Assembly: GCA_963975885.1 (NCBI GenBank)
Contig: CAXBIS010000014.1
Location: 1-64,000 of the forward strand
Source of the DNA: Pseudazoarcus sp963975885
GTDB lineage: Bacteria > Pseudomonadota > Gammaproteobacteria > Burkholderiales > Rhodocyclaceae
Length of the DNA: 64,000 nucleotides
Direction of reading: 5' to 3'
Shown: positions 40,435-49,206 of the stretch, one piece after another
Layout of the letters: every line of letters begins with the position of its first letter
Numbering within the stretch: the stretch's first letter is position 1
Position numbers and translations under genes: made by a program
The notes under the pieces: model-generated
The model's input: only the letters and a program-made list of their open reading frames with translations
Told to the model about the DNA's origin: nothing
Databases searched by the model: none

Positions 40435-42240
40435 ATGATTCCGAAGTCTTTCATCCAGGATCTGCTCGCACGCGTCGACATCGTCGATGTCGTCTCGCCG
40501 CATCTGGCGCTGAAGAAAGGCGGCGCGAACTATTTCGCGTGCTGCCCGTTTCACGGAGAAAAGACCCCGTCGTTCTCGATCAGCCCGAGCAAGCAGTTCT
40601 ACCACTGCTTCGGTTGCGGCGTGCATGGCAACGCGATCGACTTCGTGATGGAACTGCAGGGTCTGACCTTCGTCGAGGCAATCCATGAACTGGCTCGCCA
40701 CAGCGGTCTCGAAGTCCCGCAGGAGCGCAGCGCACCGGGCGAATACGCGCGCCGCGCCGAAGGCCATGACGCTTTGCTGGAAACGATGGAACGCGCCGCG
40801 CGCTTCTACCGCGAGCAGCTCAAGAGCGCGCCCGAGGCGATCGACTACCTGAAACGTCGCGGACTCACGGGAGAAATCGCCGCGCGCTTCGGCATCGGCT
40901 TCGCACCCGCCGGCTGGCAGGCGCTGGCCGGCGTGTTCGACGACTACAAGGCCAAGGCCCTGCTCGAGGCTGGCCTGGTCATCGACAACGAACAGGGGCG
41001 CCGCTACGACCGTTTTCGCGAACGCATCATGTTCCCGATCCAGGACCGGCGCGGGCGTGTGATCGCCTTCGGCGGACGCGTACTCGATTCCGGCGAGCCC
41101 AAGTACCTGAACTCGCCCGAGACGCCGCTGTTCGAGAAGGGGCGTGAACTGTACGGTCTGCGCCAGGCCATGCAGCCGATGCGCGAAGAAGGCTTCGCGC
41201 TGGTCGTCGAGGGCTACATGGACGTGGTCGCGCTGGCCCAGTTCGGCATCGGCAACGCGGTGGCCACGCTGGGCACGGCGACCACTCCACATCACGTGGC
41301 GGCGCTGATGCGTCACGCAGAGCGAATCGTGTTCTGCTTCGACGGCGACGCGGCCGGGCGCAAGGCAGCGCGGCGCGCGCTCGAATCCTCGCTGGAAGCC
41401 CTGCGCGACGACGCCGTACTGGCCTTCCTGTTCCTGCCTGACGGCCACGACCCGGATTCCTTCGTGCGCGCTCAAGGGGCCGACGCCCTGCGCAGTGCAG
41501 CCACGAACGCGACACCACTGACCCAGTTCCTGATGGATTCTCTGACTGCAGACTGCGCGCTTGACACCGCCGAGGGCCGGGCGCGCCTGGTGCACGACGC
41601 CAAGCCGTTGGTGACCCGCGTCGGCGCACCCTTGCTGCGCCTGCAACTGATCAAGGAAGTCGCCGAATCCGGCGGCCTGACACAGGACGAGGTCGAGCGC
41701 GCATGGGGCATCGCGCGCAGCGCACAGGGCACTTCGCGCCGCAACGCCGACGAGCGCACGCGCACACCGCGCCGCGCTCCCGCCCGACAGGCTCCGCGGC
41801 ACCGCCCGAACGGGCCCAACGCAACCTTGCTGCGCATCATCCTGCAGCAGCCTGCGTGGATCGCGCGCGTGCCGATCGACCTGATTCCCGAAGACGACGA
41901 GGCCGGGCGCGCCCTGCTTGTTCTGGCCGACGCGGCGAGCATCGGCGAGACCCTGCCTTCGGGCGGCATCGCGCAAGTGCTCGAGTTCTTCCGCGACAGC
42001 CCGCACCACCGCACGGTTTCGGCGGCTGCGGCCGAACTGGTCGGCACGGACTACGATGAAAGCGTCGTCGAGACCCTGTTCGAGGACACGCTGCACAAGC
42101 TGGTCGCCGACCGCATCGAGCACGACATCCGCGACTTGACCGACCGCGAGCGCTCAAACGGCCTCGACGCGGCCGAGCGCAAACGGCTGACCGAGCTGAT
42201 CGCAGAGAAGCATCGCCTGCGCAGTTCCGGCAAAAGCTGA
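40435..42240 (+). CDS. dnaG: DNA primase
   Basis: DnaG makes RNA primers at the replication fork. The protein is 601 aa. The N-terminal zinc domain is CCPFHGEKTPSF with FYHCFGCGVHGNAIDF. The catalytic TOPRIM domain (about 255-340) has ALVVEGYMDVVALAQFG and FDGDAAGRKAARRA. The C-terminal helicase-binding domain follows after a basic Arg/Pro-rich linker (about 430-460). The ATG at 40435 is 25 bp after yqeY. It is followed at 57 bp by rpoD. Confidence 0.97.
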   Translation: MIPKSFIQDLLARVDIVDVVSPHLALKKGGANYFACCPFHGEKTPSFSISPSKQFYHCFGCGVHGNAIDFVMELQGLTFVEAIHELARHSGLEVPQERSAPGEYARRAEGHDALLETMERAARFYREQLKSAPEAIDYLKRRGLTGEIAARFGIGFAPAGWQALAGVFDDYKAKALLEAGLVIDNEQGRRYDRFRERIMFPIQDRRGRVIAFGGRVLDSGEPKYLNSPETPLFEKGRELYGLRQAMQPMREEGFALVVEGYMDVVALAQFGIGNAVATLGTATTPHHVAALMRHAERIVFCFDGDAAGRKAARRALESSLEALRDDAVLAFLFLPDGHDPDSFVRAQGADALRSAATNATPLTQFLMDSLTADCALDTAEGRARLVHDAKPLVTRVGAPLLRLQLIKEVAESGGLTQDEVERAWGIARSAQGTSRRNADERTRTPRRAPARQAPRHRPNGPNATLLRIILQQPAWIARVPIDLIPEDDEAGRALLVLADAASIGETLPSGGIAQVLEFFRDSPHHRTVSAAAAELVGTDYDESVVETLFEDTLHKLVADRIEHDIRDLTDRERSNGLDAAERKRLTELIAEKHRLRSSGKS

Positions 42241-42249
42241 TATTTGTTC

Positions 42250-42255
42250 TATAAT
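42250..42255 (+). promoter_or_regulatory. -10 element for rpoD
   Basis: A perfect TATAAT lies 42 bp before the rpoD ATG, right after dnaG. This would give rpoD its own promoter within the cluster. No strong -35 is seen. Confidence 0.55.
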
Positions 42256-42297
42256 TCACGGTTTTCCAAAACCAAACCGCACGATTCAAGGAGTGCC

Positions 42298-44313
<2,016 letters not shown>

Positions 44314-44319
44314 TCCAAC

Positions 44320-44349
44320 ACGCCGCCCCACCCCGGGCGGCGTTTTTTT
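44320..44349 (+). terminator. Rho-independent terminator after rpoD
   Basis: An 8-bp GC stem (44321-44328 with 44335-44342) is followed by seven Ts. It ends the macromolecular synthesis cluster just before the tRNA gene. Confidence 0.9.
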
Positions 44350-44358
44350 CCGCATTGC

Positions 44359-44435
44359 GGGCCGTTAGCTCAGTTGGTCAGAGCAGGCGACTCATAATCG
44401 CTTGGTCGCAGGTTCAAGTCCTGCACGGCCCACCA
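44359..44435 (+). tRNA. tRNA-Ile2 (anticodon CAU, lysidine-modified)
   Basis: This is a full 77-nt cloverleaf. The acceptor stem GGGCCGT pairs with ACGGCCC, and ACCA is encoded. The D-arm has AGCTCAGTTGGTCAGAGC and the T-arm GCAGG-TTCAAGT-CCTGC. The anticodon loop is CTCATAA with anticodon CAT. The stem and flank GCGACTCATAATCGCTTGG is the pattern of the minor isoleucine tRNA, not of methionine tRNAs: lysidine at C34 makes it read AUA. Automatic tools may label it tRNA-Met. Its 3' half is the integration site of the element to the right. Confidence 0.9.
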
Positions 44436-44436
44436 A
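44388..44436 (+). repeat. attL: 49-bp direct repeat in the tRNA 3' end
   Basis: The segment from the anticodon arm to the encoded CCA plus one base is repeated exactly at 49207-49255. It leaves the tRNA gene complete on the left side, the usual outcome when an element integrates into a tRNA 3' end. Confidence 0.93.
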
Positions 44437-44452
44437 AAGAAACAAGCACTTA

Positions 44453-44479
44453 CGCCAGCCTCTCGGGGTTGGCGTTTTT
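44453..44479 (+). terminator. Element-derived terminator after the tRNA
   Basis: An 8-bp stem with one G-T pair (44453-44460 with 44467-44474) is followed by five Ts. It sits just inside attL and can terminate tRNA transcription, replacing the original terminator now displaced to 49267-49292. Confidence 0.75.
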
Positions 44480-44491
44480 GCATCCGCGTTT

Positions 44492-44511
44492 TTGTAATGG
44501 CTGGTGTAAGT
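44492..44511. promoter_or_regulatory. Left candidate integrase arm site
   Basis: TTGTAATGGCTGGTGTAAGT closely matches the right-end stretch at 49057-49076, with GCTGGTGTAAGT identical in both. TGTAAG copies also occur in inverted orientation at the right end. Repeated short motifs near both att sites are typical arm-type sites of tyrosine integrases. Assignment is inferred. Confidence 0.5.
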
Positions 44512-44520
44512 GAAATCGGC

Positions 44521-44546
44521 CAAAAAAACCCGGCGCGGGGCCGGGT
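44521..44546 (-). terminator. Terminator of the element operon
   Basis: On the minus strand a 7-bp stem (44540-44546 with 44528-44534) is followed by seven Ts. It lies 18 bp beyond the last element gene and insulates the tRNA from element transcription. Confidence 0.88.
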
Positions 44547-44564
44547 CGGTTCGGGCTGAATCGG

Positions 44565-44774
44565 TCAGTCGGGCGGATCGGGTCGCAGGCGGCGATCCTC
44601 GGTCGCGCAGTAGATCACCAGCGGCGGTTCGCATCCGTGCCGTGCGATGAACTCGGCGCGGGCGGCTTCCTCGTCCGTGTGCCCCTCGATCACGACAAGC
44701 ACAGCAGAAGGCGGCGCAGCGTCGCCGATGCGGGCCTCCAGGCGGCCAAGACGGCCTTTCAGGCGTGCGGTCAT
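44565..44774 (-). CDS. Unknown 69-aa element protein
   Basis: I do not recognise this protein. It starts MTARLKGRLGRLEARIGD, a short basic helix likely to form a coiled coil, followed by a beta-like stretch AVLVVIEGHTDEEAARAE and an Asp/Pro/Arg tail. The ATG overlaps the stop of the upstream 94-aa gene (ATGA) and has GGAGGAAGGAAA before it, so it is very likely translated and coupled to that gene. It is the last gene of the leftward operon. I recall similar small proteins with N-terminal MTARL helices in phage-like islands, but I can name no function. Confidence 0.72.
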   Translation of the reverse strand: MTARLKGRLGRLEARIGDAAPPSAVLVVIEGHTDEEAARAEFIARHGCEPPLVIYCATEDRRLRPDPPD

Positions 44775-45055
44775 CGTTTCCTTCCTCCATTGCTCTCGGC
44801 GGCCTCCAGCGCCTCGATTCGCGCCTCCAGGTCGCCCGTCTCGATCATCCGCGCGAGGATCGCCAGCATGTTCGCCAGCTTGGACGCTTCGGACACGTCC
44901 CGGCCTCCGCTCTTGGCTTCCCGGTACAGCCTCGCCAATTCCCGGCGTGCATCGTCGGCGGTGTTGAGCGGCAGACGCAGCCGGGGGCGGGGTGCGGCAG
45001 GAACGCCACCAGCCGCGCCGGATTCGCTCGATTCGGTTGTGTCGTTCCGTGCCAC
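44771..45055 (-). CDS. Unknown 94-aa helical element protein
   Basis: I do not recognise this protein. It begins at GTG with a strong AAGGAGG seven nt upstream; this SD directly follows the stop of the 244-aa gene, implying coupled translation. After a Ser/Gly/Pro-rich start it has LNTADDARRELARLYREAKS and a helix LANMLAILARMIETGDLEAR, likely coiled coil. It could be a small DNA-binding or packaging-related subunit, as such helical pairs occur in phage islands, but this is only a guess. Its stop overlaps the next start (ATGA). Confidence 0.72.
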   Translation of the reverse strand: MARNDTTESSESGAAGGVPAAPRPRLRLPLNTADDARRELARLYREAKSGGRDVSEASKLANMLAILARMIETGDLEARIEALEAAESNGGRKR

Positions 45056-45067
45056 TTGCGCCCCTCC

Positions 45068-45802
45068 TTACGCGGCCTCGGCGGCCGTTTCGCTCGCCTG
45101 CTCGGCGCTCAAGCGCGTCGCGTGCGAAGCCGTCAGGCCGGGCAGCTTCCACGCATCGCCGAACGCCTCGACCAACTCGCCAGCGCCCCAGCCGGCCAGC
45201 GGTGCAACGTCGTCGATTGTGCCCTGCACGACGGTGCGCGCAGCCTCCAGCACTTCCGATTCTTCGGCGAACTGCGCGGCCAGGGTCGGCGACACCAAAC
45301 TGCCGACCACGCGGGCCTGAGTCTCGACGGTGATGCCGGATAGCTCGACCGGCAGGCGGGCCACCGCGACGCGCAGGCGCTCGGACATGGCGACCAGCGC
45401 GGACGGGATCGGCTCGGCGGCGCGGACGTGCTGCGCGAGCGCCAAGTCAATCAAGGTTTCGGCAGCGTCGGGCTTCTCCAGCTTCACGGCAGTGCGCCGG
45501 GCCTCGGCGTGCTTGCGCTCCAGGGCGGCGACCTCTCGGGCGGTTCGTGCGATGTTCGACAGGCGCGCGGATGCGGCCGCTTTGATGCGGTCGCGCTTGC
45601 CATGCTCGCTCAGATCCCGGTCGCGGTTGATCTGCTCGACCGTGCGGCTGAACTCGGCGACCACGCCGACGGCGCTGCTCACCCGTTCGGGGTCGATTGC
45701 CGCCAGCGCCGCGCGGCTGATGTCGCTGGTTGCGTTGAACGCGCCCGAGTCCGCCAGGACGTGGCGGGCCGATTGCGAAAGGCGAATGCTCTTGGTGTTC
45801 AT
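45068..45802 (-). CDS. Unknown 244-aa alpha-helical element protein
   Basis: I do not recognise this protein. It starts MNTKSIRLSQSARHVLADSG. The middle (about 45-110) is a charged helix rich in Lys, Arg and Glu (SEHGKRDRIKAAASARLSN). The rest is Ala/Val-rich and likely helical, with no transmembrane segment, cysteine pair or nucleotide motif. The ATG at 45802 has GGAG 9 nt upstream; another ATG at 45817 would add five residues. It follows the YdaU-like gene by about 50 bp and is the largest of three unknown genes at the operon end, so it is the best candidate for element-specific cargo. Confidence 0.7.
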   Translation of the reverse strand: MNTKSIRLSQSARHVLADSGAFNATSDISRAALAAIDPERVSSAVGVVAEFSRTVEQINRDRDLSEHGKRDRIKAAASARLSNIARTAREVAALERKHAEARRTAVKLEKPDAAETLIDLALAQHVRAAEPIPSALVAMSERLRVAVARLPVELSGITVETQARVVGSLVSPTLAAQFAEESEVLEAARTVVQGTIDDVAPLAGWGAGELVEAFGDAWKLPGLTASHATRLSAEQASETAAEAA

Positions 45803-45854
45803 AGCGTCATGCTCCATGTTGTCCCGACGTTCGCCGGGGTTGTGTCGGCAGGGA

Positions 45855-46409
45855 CTACCTGCCATTGCTTGCGCGCTCATAGTCCGCAAGCCATTCATCA
45901 GCAGCAGGGGCAAAAGCCTTTCCTTGCTGGACTGGGTTTTGTTGTCCTGTGCTGTTCTGGACTGTGCTGTGCTGTACTAAGGACTCGCGCCTTGCTTGCG
46001 GCTTACCCGTCGGGGTGCTCGCGGCTACCTTCAAAGCCTTGCGGGGGGCGGGTTTGCGGTCGGCGTTCGTTCGCGCTGCGCCACGCTTTCCGCCTTCGGA
46101 TTGCCGCGCGCGGCGTTCGTCCAAATGCGCGCGGTAATCCTCCAATTCCGGGCAGGTCAAAACGTCGTCCGATTCATCGAAGAACGGCATGATGTTCGGC
46201 AGTGCGGCGGCGACCTCGGCAGCATCGAAGCCAAGCACGCGCGCCAGCTTCGCGGGGTCGGCAGGCATCCGATGATTCACCCAGCATTCAAGCCGTAGTG
46301 AGTACAGCAGACCCCGTTCCGCCAGGGTCAGCACGCGATAGTCCGTGCTCGCCAGCATGGAAGCGGCGAACTCTTGATAGGCGGGGGGCGGTCGGTTTCG
46401 GTCGGTCAT
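45855..46409 (-). CDS. YdaU/DUF1376-like phage replication protein
   Basis: The 184-aa protein resembles the YdaU/DUF1376 family found in prophage replication modules. Visible features are an N-terminal winged-helix-like region with LTLAERGLLYSLRLECWVN, the MPADPAKLARVLGFDAAEV stretch and a Lys/Arg-rich segment (ERRARQSEGGKRGA). The C-terminal part is low complexity, rich in Gln, Asn and Ser (QHSTVQNSTGQQNPVQQ). Its ATG overlaps the stop of the upstream HTH gene (ATGA). It probably binds element DNA at replication initiation; no helicase loader is beside it. The family match is from memory of the motif order. Confidence 0.7.
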   Translation of the reverse strand: MTDRNRPPPAYQEFAASMLASTDYRVLTLAERGLLYSLRLECWVNHRMPADPAKLARVLGFDAAEVAAALPNIMPFFDESDDVLTCPELEDYRAHLDERRARQSEGGKRGAARTNADRKPAPRKALKVAASTPTGKPQARRESLVQHSTVQNSTGQQNPVQQGKAFAPAADEWLADYERASNGR

Positions 46410-46735
46410 GCGTCCCCCCGCTCGACGAGCCGATAGTTGGCGACCTCGCACTGTTCGCCGTACCGGTTCCGCACGTGCTTGGTACCCGTGTCGATCCGCC
46501 AGCCTCTGGCGCGCAGGCGGTGCACCGTGTCCGCTACGCGATAGATGCCTAGATCCCTCCAGGCGGCCAGCGGGTCGATAGCGCGGCCAGACTTCAGCAC
46601 CGCCAGCAGGCGAGCGGCCTGTGTGCCTGCGGTCGGCTCGACGGGGGTACAATTCCGGGTGTCGTCGTCGTTATCGAGAAAGCCGGGTTGCCGCCCGGCT
46701 TTTTCGTTTGTGGGGGTCGCGGTCGTCGTCTGCAT
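46406..46735 (-). CDS. Helix-turn-helix protein (HTH_39-like)
   Basis: The 109-aa protein has a disordered N-terminus (about 1-35, Thr/Asn/Asp-rich) and a compact winged HTH: AARLLAVLKSGRAIDPLAAW, then LGIYRVADTVHRLRARGWRI and a basic NRYGEQCEVANYRL wing. Small proteins of this type occur in phage-like elements and probably bind DNA. GAGGGG precedes the ATG. The first codons overlap a plus-strand terminator-like hairpin at 46681-46704. A later start, which would leave that hairpin outside the gene, cannot be excluded. Confidence 0.75.
   Translation of the reverse strand: MQTTTATPTNEKAGRQPGFLDNDDDTRNCTPVEPTAGTQAARLLAVLKSGRAIDPLAAWRDLGIYRVADTVHRLRARGWRIDTGTKHVRNRYGEQCEVANYRLVERGDA
46681..46704 (+). 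terminator. Plus-strand terminator-like hairpin inside the HTH gene
   Basis: A 7-bp stem (46681-46687 with 46694-46700) with a 6-nt loop is followed by TTTTT on the plus strand, antisense to the HTH gene. A TACAAT -10-like box lies about 30 bp before it (46650-46655). The pair could define a very short antisense RNA; see findings. Confidence 0.4.
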
Positions 46736-46745
46736 GGCGATCCCC

Positions 46746-46943
46746 TCACGCTGCGCGGCGGTCGCCGGTCAGCAGGCGGTCAGCCTCATCGGCGGGCCAC
46801 AGCAATTTGCGATTCGGCAACTTGACCGGCCGCAGCCCCATGTATGCCCCTTGCAGGCAGTAGGCGCGGCGGATCGTTTCGGGGCGGACGTGGAGCAAGT
46901 CGGCCAGTTCGGCGGTGCTCAGGGTGCGGATGCTTCGATTCAT
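46746..46943 (-). CDS. AlpA/excisionase-like HTH protein
   Basis: The 65-aa protein is a MerR-type winged HTH of the AlpA/Xis kind: STAELADLLHVRPETIRRAY is the helix-turn-helix and LPNRKLLWPADEADRLL the wing end. Such proteins in P4-like islands regulate the integrase or direct excision. AGGAGG lies about 9 nt before the ATG, and that SD is inside an inverted repeat (46945-46972) that could hide it in the mRNA or act as an operator. The downstream HTH gene starts 11 bp after its stop. Confidence 0.82.
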   Translation of the reverse strand: MNRSIRTLSTAELADLLHVRPETIRRAYCLQGAYMGLRPVKLPNRKLLWPADEADRLLTGDRRAA

Positions 46944-46944
46944 C

Positions 46945-46972
46945 GTGGATACCTCCTGTTCAAGGTATCCAC
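46945..46972. promoter_or_regulatory. Inverted repeat over the SD of the AlpA-like gene
   Basis: GTGGATACCT (46945-46954) and AGGTATCCAC (46963-46972) form a perfect 10-bp inverted repeat with an 8-bp spacer. In the minus-strand mRNA the SD AGGAGG falls in the loop and arm, right before the start codon. Either an RBS-sequestering hairpin or a repressor operator is likely. Confidence 0.7.
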
Positions 46973-47002
46973 ACTTTATTTACGCTTGCTGGCAGCTACT
47001 GC

Positions 47003-47036
47003 CCCCAAAAATCAGCACGGTTTCCGATTTTTGGGG
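47003..47036. repeat. 11-bp inverted repeat between integrase operon and AlpA-like gene
   Basis: CCCCAAAAATC (47003-47013) and GATTTTTGGGG (47026-47036) are perfect inverted copies with a 12-bp spacer, overlapping the stop of the 227-aa gene. The core TCCGATTTTTGG (47023-47034) recurs exactly at 49111-49122 near the integrase promoter. It may be a terminator, an operator or a binding site for an element protein. Confidence 0.6.
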
Positions 47037-47695
47037 TGATCCCGGTCGAGAATTTTGGCGACGCCTCTGTCATCCAAAGTTCGCTTCGGGTCAGGGAATA
47101 GAGCATTCGCCAATTCGGCCAACGCGGTCGGCATACTCGATCCGTGGTCCCGCTGAAGCCTCCGCGCGGCGCGAATGACGAACATCGAACACGCGGCGTC
47201 GGTTCGATCACGGATCGCGCCCTTTTGGCGCTTCGGCTGGATCATCAGTCGGTCACACTCGGCGCGAAGCTCGCGCAGCAGGTCGGGCAGGCTCACGCGT
47301 GCGCCCAGGTCGTCACCGGGATCGTTGCGCAAGCTATCCGCACTCTCGTCCGTCCATGCGATGAAGCCGTCTTCATTCTCGAGCGGGGCAATCGGTCGGC
47401 GAAGCCGCTCCGCGCCGTGCAACGCGGCCAGCAGTGCGCCGGCTTTGTCGCGCACGTCACGCAAGGCGGCGGCCTCCGGCTCGCCAGGGTCGCGCCTCAC
47501 GTCCTGCCAGGCCTCCGCGTATGCACGCATCGCAACGGCCTGCACAGCCGGAAGATCCACGCCGCGCGCGGCGAACTTCGCCAAGATGCCCGAAAGCTCG
47601 CGGCAGTTCGTCAGCGCCTCGACAGCCTCCAGCCATGCGGCCGGCGCGTTCGGGTTGCGCTCGATCCAGTCGCGCAGTTCTTCGGCCGGCCTCAT
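47012..47695 (-). CDS. Unknown 227-aa protein coupled to integrase
   Basis: I do not recognise this protein. It starts MRPAEELRDWIERNPNAPAA and is helical and charged throughout, with a central acidic patch (DGFIAWTDESADSLRNDPGD) and a basic C-terminal part (LMIQPKRQKGAIRDRT and ARRLQRDHGSSMP). The C-terminal residues RGVAKILDRDHPKNRKP could be a DNA-contacting end. The ATG overlaps the integrase stop by one base (TAATG), so the two are almost surely coupled. This suggests a role in recombination, regulation or early replication of the element. Confidence 0.7.
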   Translation of the reverse strand: MRPAEELRDWIERNPNAPAAWLEAVEALTNCRELSGILAKFAARGVDLPAVQAVAMRAYAEAWQDVRRDPGEPEAAALRDVRDKAGALLAALHGAERLRRPIAPLENEDGFIAWTDESADSLRNDPGDDLGARVSLPDLLRELRAECDRLMIQPKRQKGAIRDRTDAACSMFVIRAARRLQRDHGSSMPTALAELANALFPDPKRTLDDRGVAKILDRDHPKNRKPC

Positions 47696-49029
47696 TACCC
47701 GACCACGCGCAGCGCGCCGGGCGCGGTTTGATCGGTTGGCTGTTCGATGCCGGCCTGCGCCAGAATGAAAGCCTCGATCCTCACATGCCACATGCGCAGC
47801 AGGTCGAGCGGTCGGCGACGGTAATGCTTTTCAGCCAGCGCGGACGGCTTGTGCCCCATGATCTGCGCGACCACGCCGACAGGCACTTCGCACCATTCCG
47901 CCAGGGTGCCGAAGGATCGGCGCAGGTCATGCAGAGAGAGTTTCGGCAGGCCGGCAGCAACTAGCGCCGTTTGCATCGCGGCCAGCGGCGGCGATATGCG
48001 CCCTTCGGCGGATTTGCGGGGGGTGCTGAATACCCAAGCATTGCGCCGGGGCAGCGCGGCCAGCAGGCCGGCAACATAGGGCGTCAGCGGAATGATGCGC
48101 TCGCCCTCAACCTTGTCGCGGATCGTCATTGCACGCCATTGGAAATCCACATCCGCCCATCGCAGGCCGGCCAGTTCCTCGCGCCTCGCGCCGGTCAGCA
48201 GCAGGGCATGCAGGTACGCGCAATGTACCGGATTGGTGATTGTCGCCACGGCATCAAACCACGGCTTTACCTGCTCACGTTGCAGCGCGTCGCCCTTGGA
48301 TGCGACCGGCTTGACTTCATCGCGCACGCTGCGGGCCTGCACAGCGCGAAGGTCGGTCACGGCCGCGTAATCGTCCTGCTCGGCGCTCCAGCGGACGAAG
48401 GCGCGCAGCAGGCGGTAATTCTTCGCGGCCTCGGTTCGGCCTCGGGCGTTGCAGTCGTCCATCCATGATTTCACGCGCGCGGGCGTAAGGTCGGACAGGC
48501 GCAGCGGCAAGAGCGGATGAATCATGCCGGGCAGGGTCAGGCCGTCGTCGCGCTTGCGTCGGCCGCGCGTGACCTTCTCACCTCCGGGGTTGATGGCCTT
48601 CTCGTGGTCGTGCTTGTGCGATTCGCCCCACTTGTGCGAGCGGGCGGCGACATAGGCGTGCCACGCCTCGCCGACCGTCACGTTCTTGCGCGCGGCCTCG
48701 CGGCGCTTTGCCTTGGCTTCGGCCAGCTTCTCGGCTTTCTGTTGCCGGGGATCGATACCCAGGTCAATCAGGTTTTGCAGCTTGCGCGCTTGCTCGCGTG
48801 CGCCGGGCCACTCGGGATCGCCGGATTCGATTTGCCACGCATTCACATCGCCGATGGTCAGCCGAATATCGCGGCCGTCGAAACGGGCCTGATAGATGAA
48901 CGACTTGCGGCCAGCGGTCCCGCGAACGGCCAGGCCGGGCACCTCCGAATCCCATAGAAAAGCCTGCCCCTTGTCCGGGGGGCAATCGAAGTCCCGCACG
49001 CGGGCAGCGGTCAATTTGATCCGGGCCAT
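47695..49029 (-). CDS. int: Tyrosine-recombinase integrase of the element
   Basis: The protein is 444 aa. The N-terminal arm-binding (DUF4102-like) domain has WDSEVPGLAVRGTAGRKSFI. A core-binding domain lies around 115-215. The catalytic domain keeps Arg in LLTGARREELAGLRW, His and Arg in LSLHDLRRSFGTLAEW, His in QIMGHKPSALAEKHY and the nucleophile Tyr403 in the last motif. GGAGGG is 7 nt before the ATG. It differs from host XerD in having the arm domain. It lies next to attR and reads into the element; candidate arm sites overlap its promoter and leader, which suggests self-regulation. Confidence 0.95.
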   Translation of the reverse strand: MARIKLTAARVRDFDCPPDKGQAFLWDSEVPGLAVRGTAGRKSFIYQARFDGRDIRLTIGDVNAWQIESGDPEWPGAREQARKLQNLIDLGIDPRQQKAEKLAEAKAKRREAARKNVTVGEAWHAYVAARSHKWGESHKHDHEKAINPGGEKVTRGRRKRDDGLTLPGMIHPLLPLRLSDLTPARVKSWMDDCNARGRTEAAKNYRLLRAFVRWSAEQDDYAAVTDLRAVQARSVRDEVKPVASKGDALQREQVKPWFDAVATITNPVHCAYLHALLLTGARREELAGLRWADVDFQWRAMTIRDKVEGERIIPLTPYVAGLLAALPRRNAWVFSTPRKSAEGRISPPLAAMQTALVAAGLPKLSLHDLRRSFGTLAEWCEVPVGVVAQIMGHKPSALAEKHYRRRPLDLLRMWHVRIEAFILAQAGIEQPTDQTAPGALRVVG

Positions 49030-49042
49030 CTGTCGCCCTCCT

Positions 49043-49076
49043 ACTTACACGGCGTTTTGTAAGTGCTGGTGTAAGT
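49043..49076. promoter_or_regulatory. Right candidate integrase arm sites
   Basis: ACTTACAC (49043-49050, inverted), TGTAAGT (49058-49064) and TGTAAGT (49070-49076) cluster in the integrase leader, with a further inverted CTTACA at 49123-49128. The spacing and link to the left-end copy suggest arm-type binding sites. Confidence 0.5.
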
Positions 49077-49079
49077 AGA

Positions 49080-49108
49080 ATTCTGACATTCGGATCAATT
49101 TAAATCAA
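49080..49108 (-). promoter_or_regulatory. Candidate integrase promoter
   Basis: On the minus strand TTGATT (49103-49108) and CAGAAT (49080-49085) are separated by 17 bp, each matching consensus at four of six positions. The start of transcription would be some 40 bp before the integrase ATG, with the arm-like TGTAAGT motifs in the leader. Confidence 0.45.
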
Positions 49109-49206
49109 TCTCCGATTTTTGGCTTACACGCCTAATTCCCTTTATTCATTGGAGTTTTGAGCAATCCCTAGATTCCCAATCAATGCCGATAAACCCGCCT
49201 CAGAGC

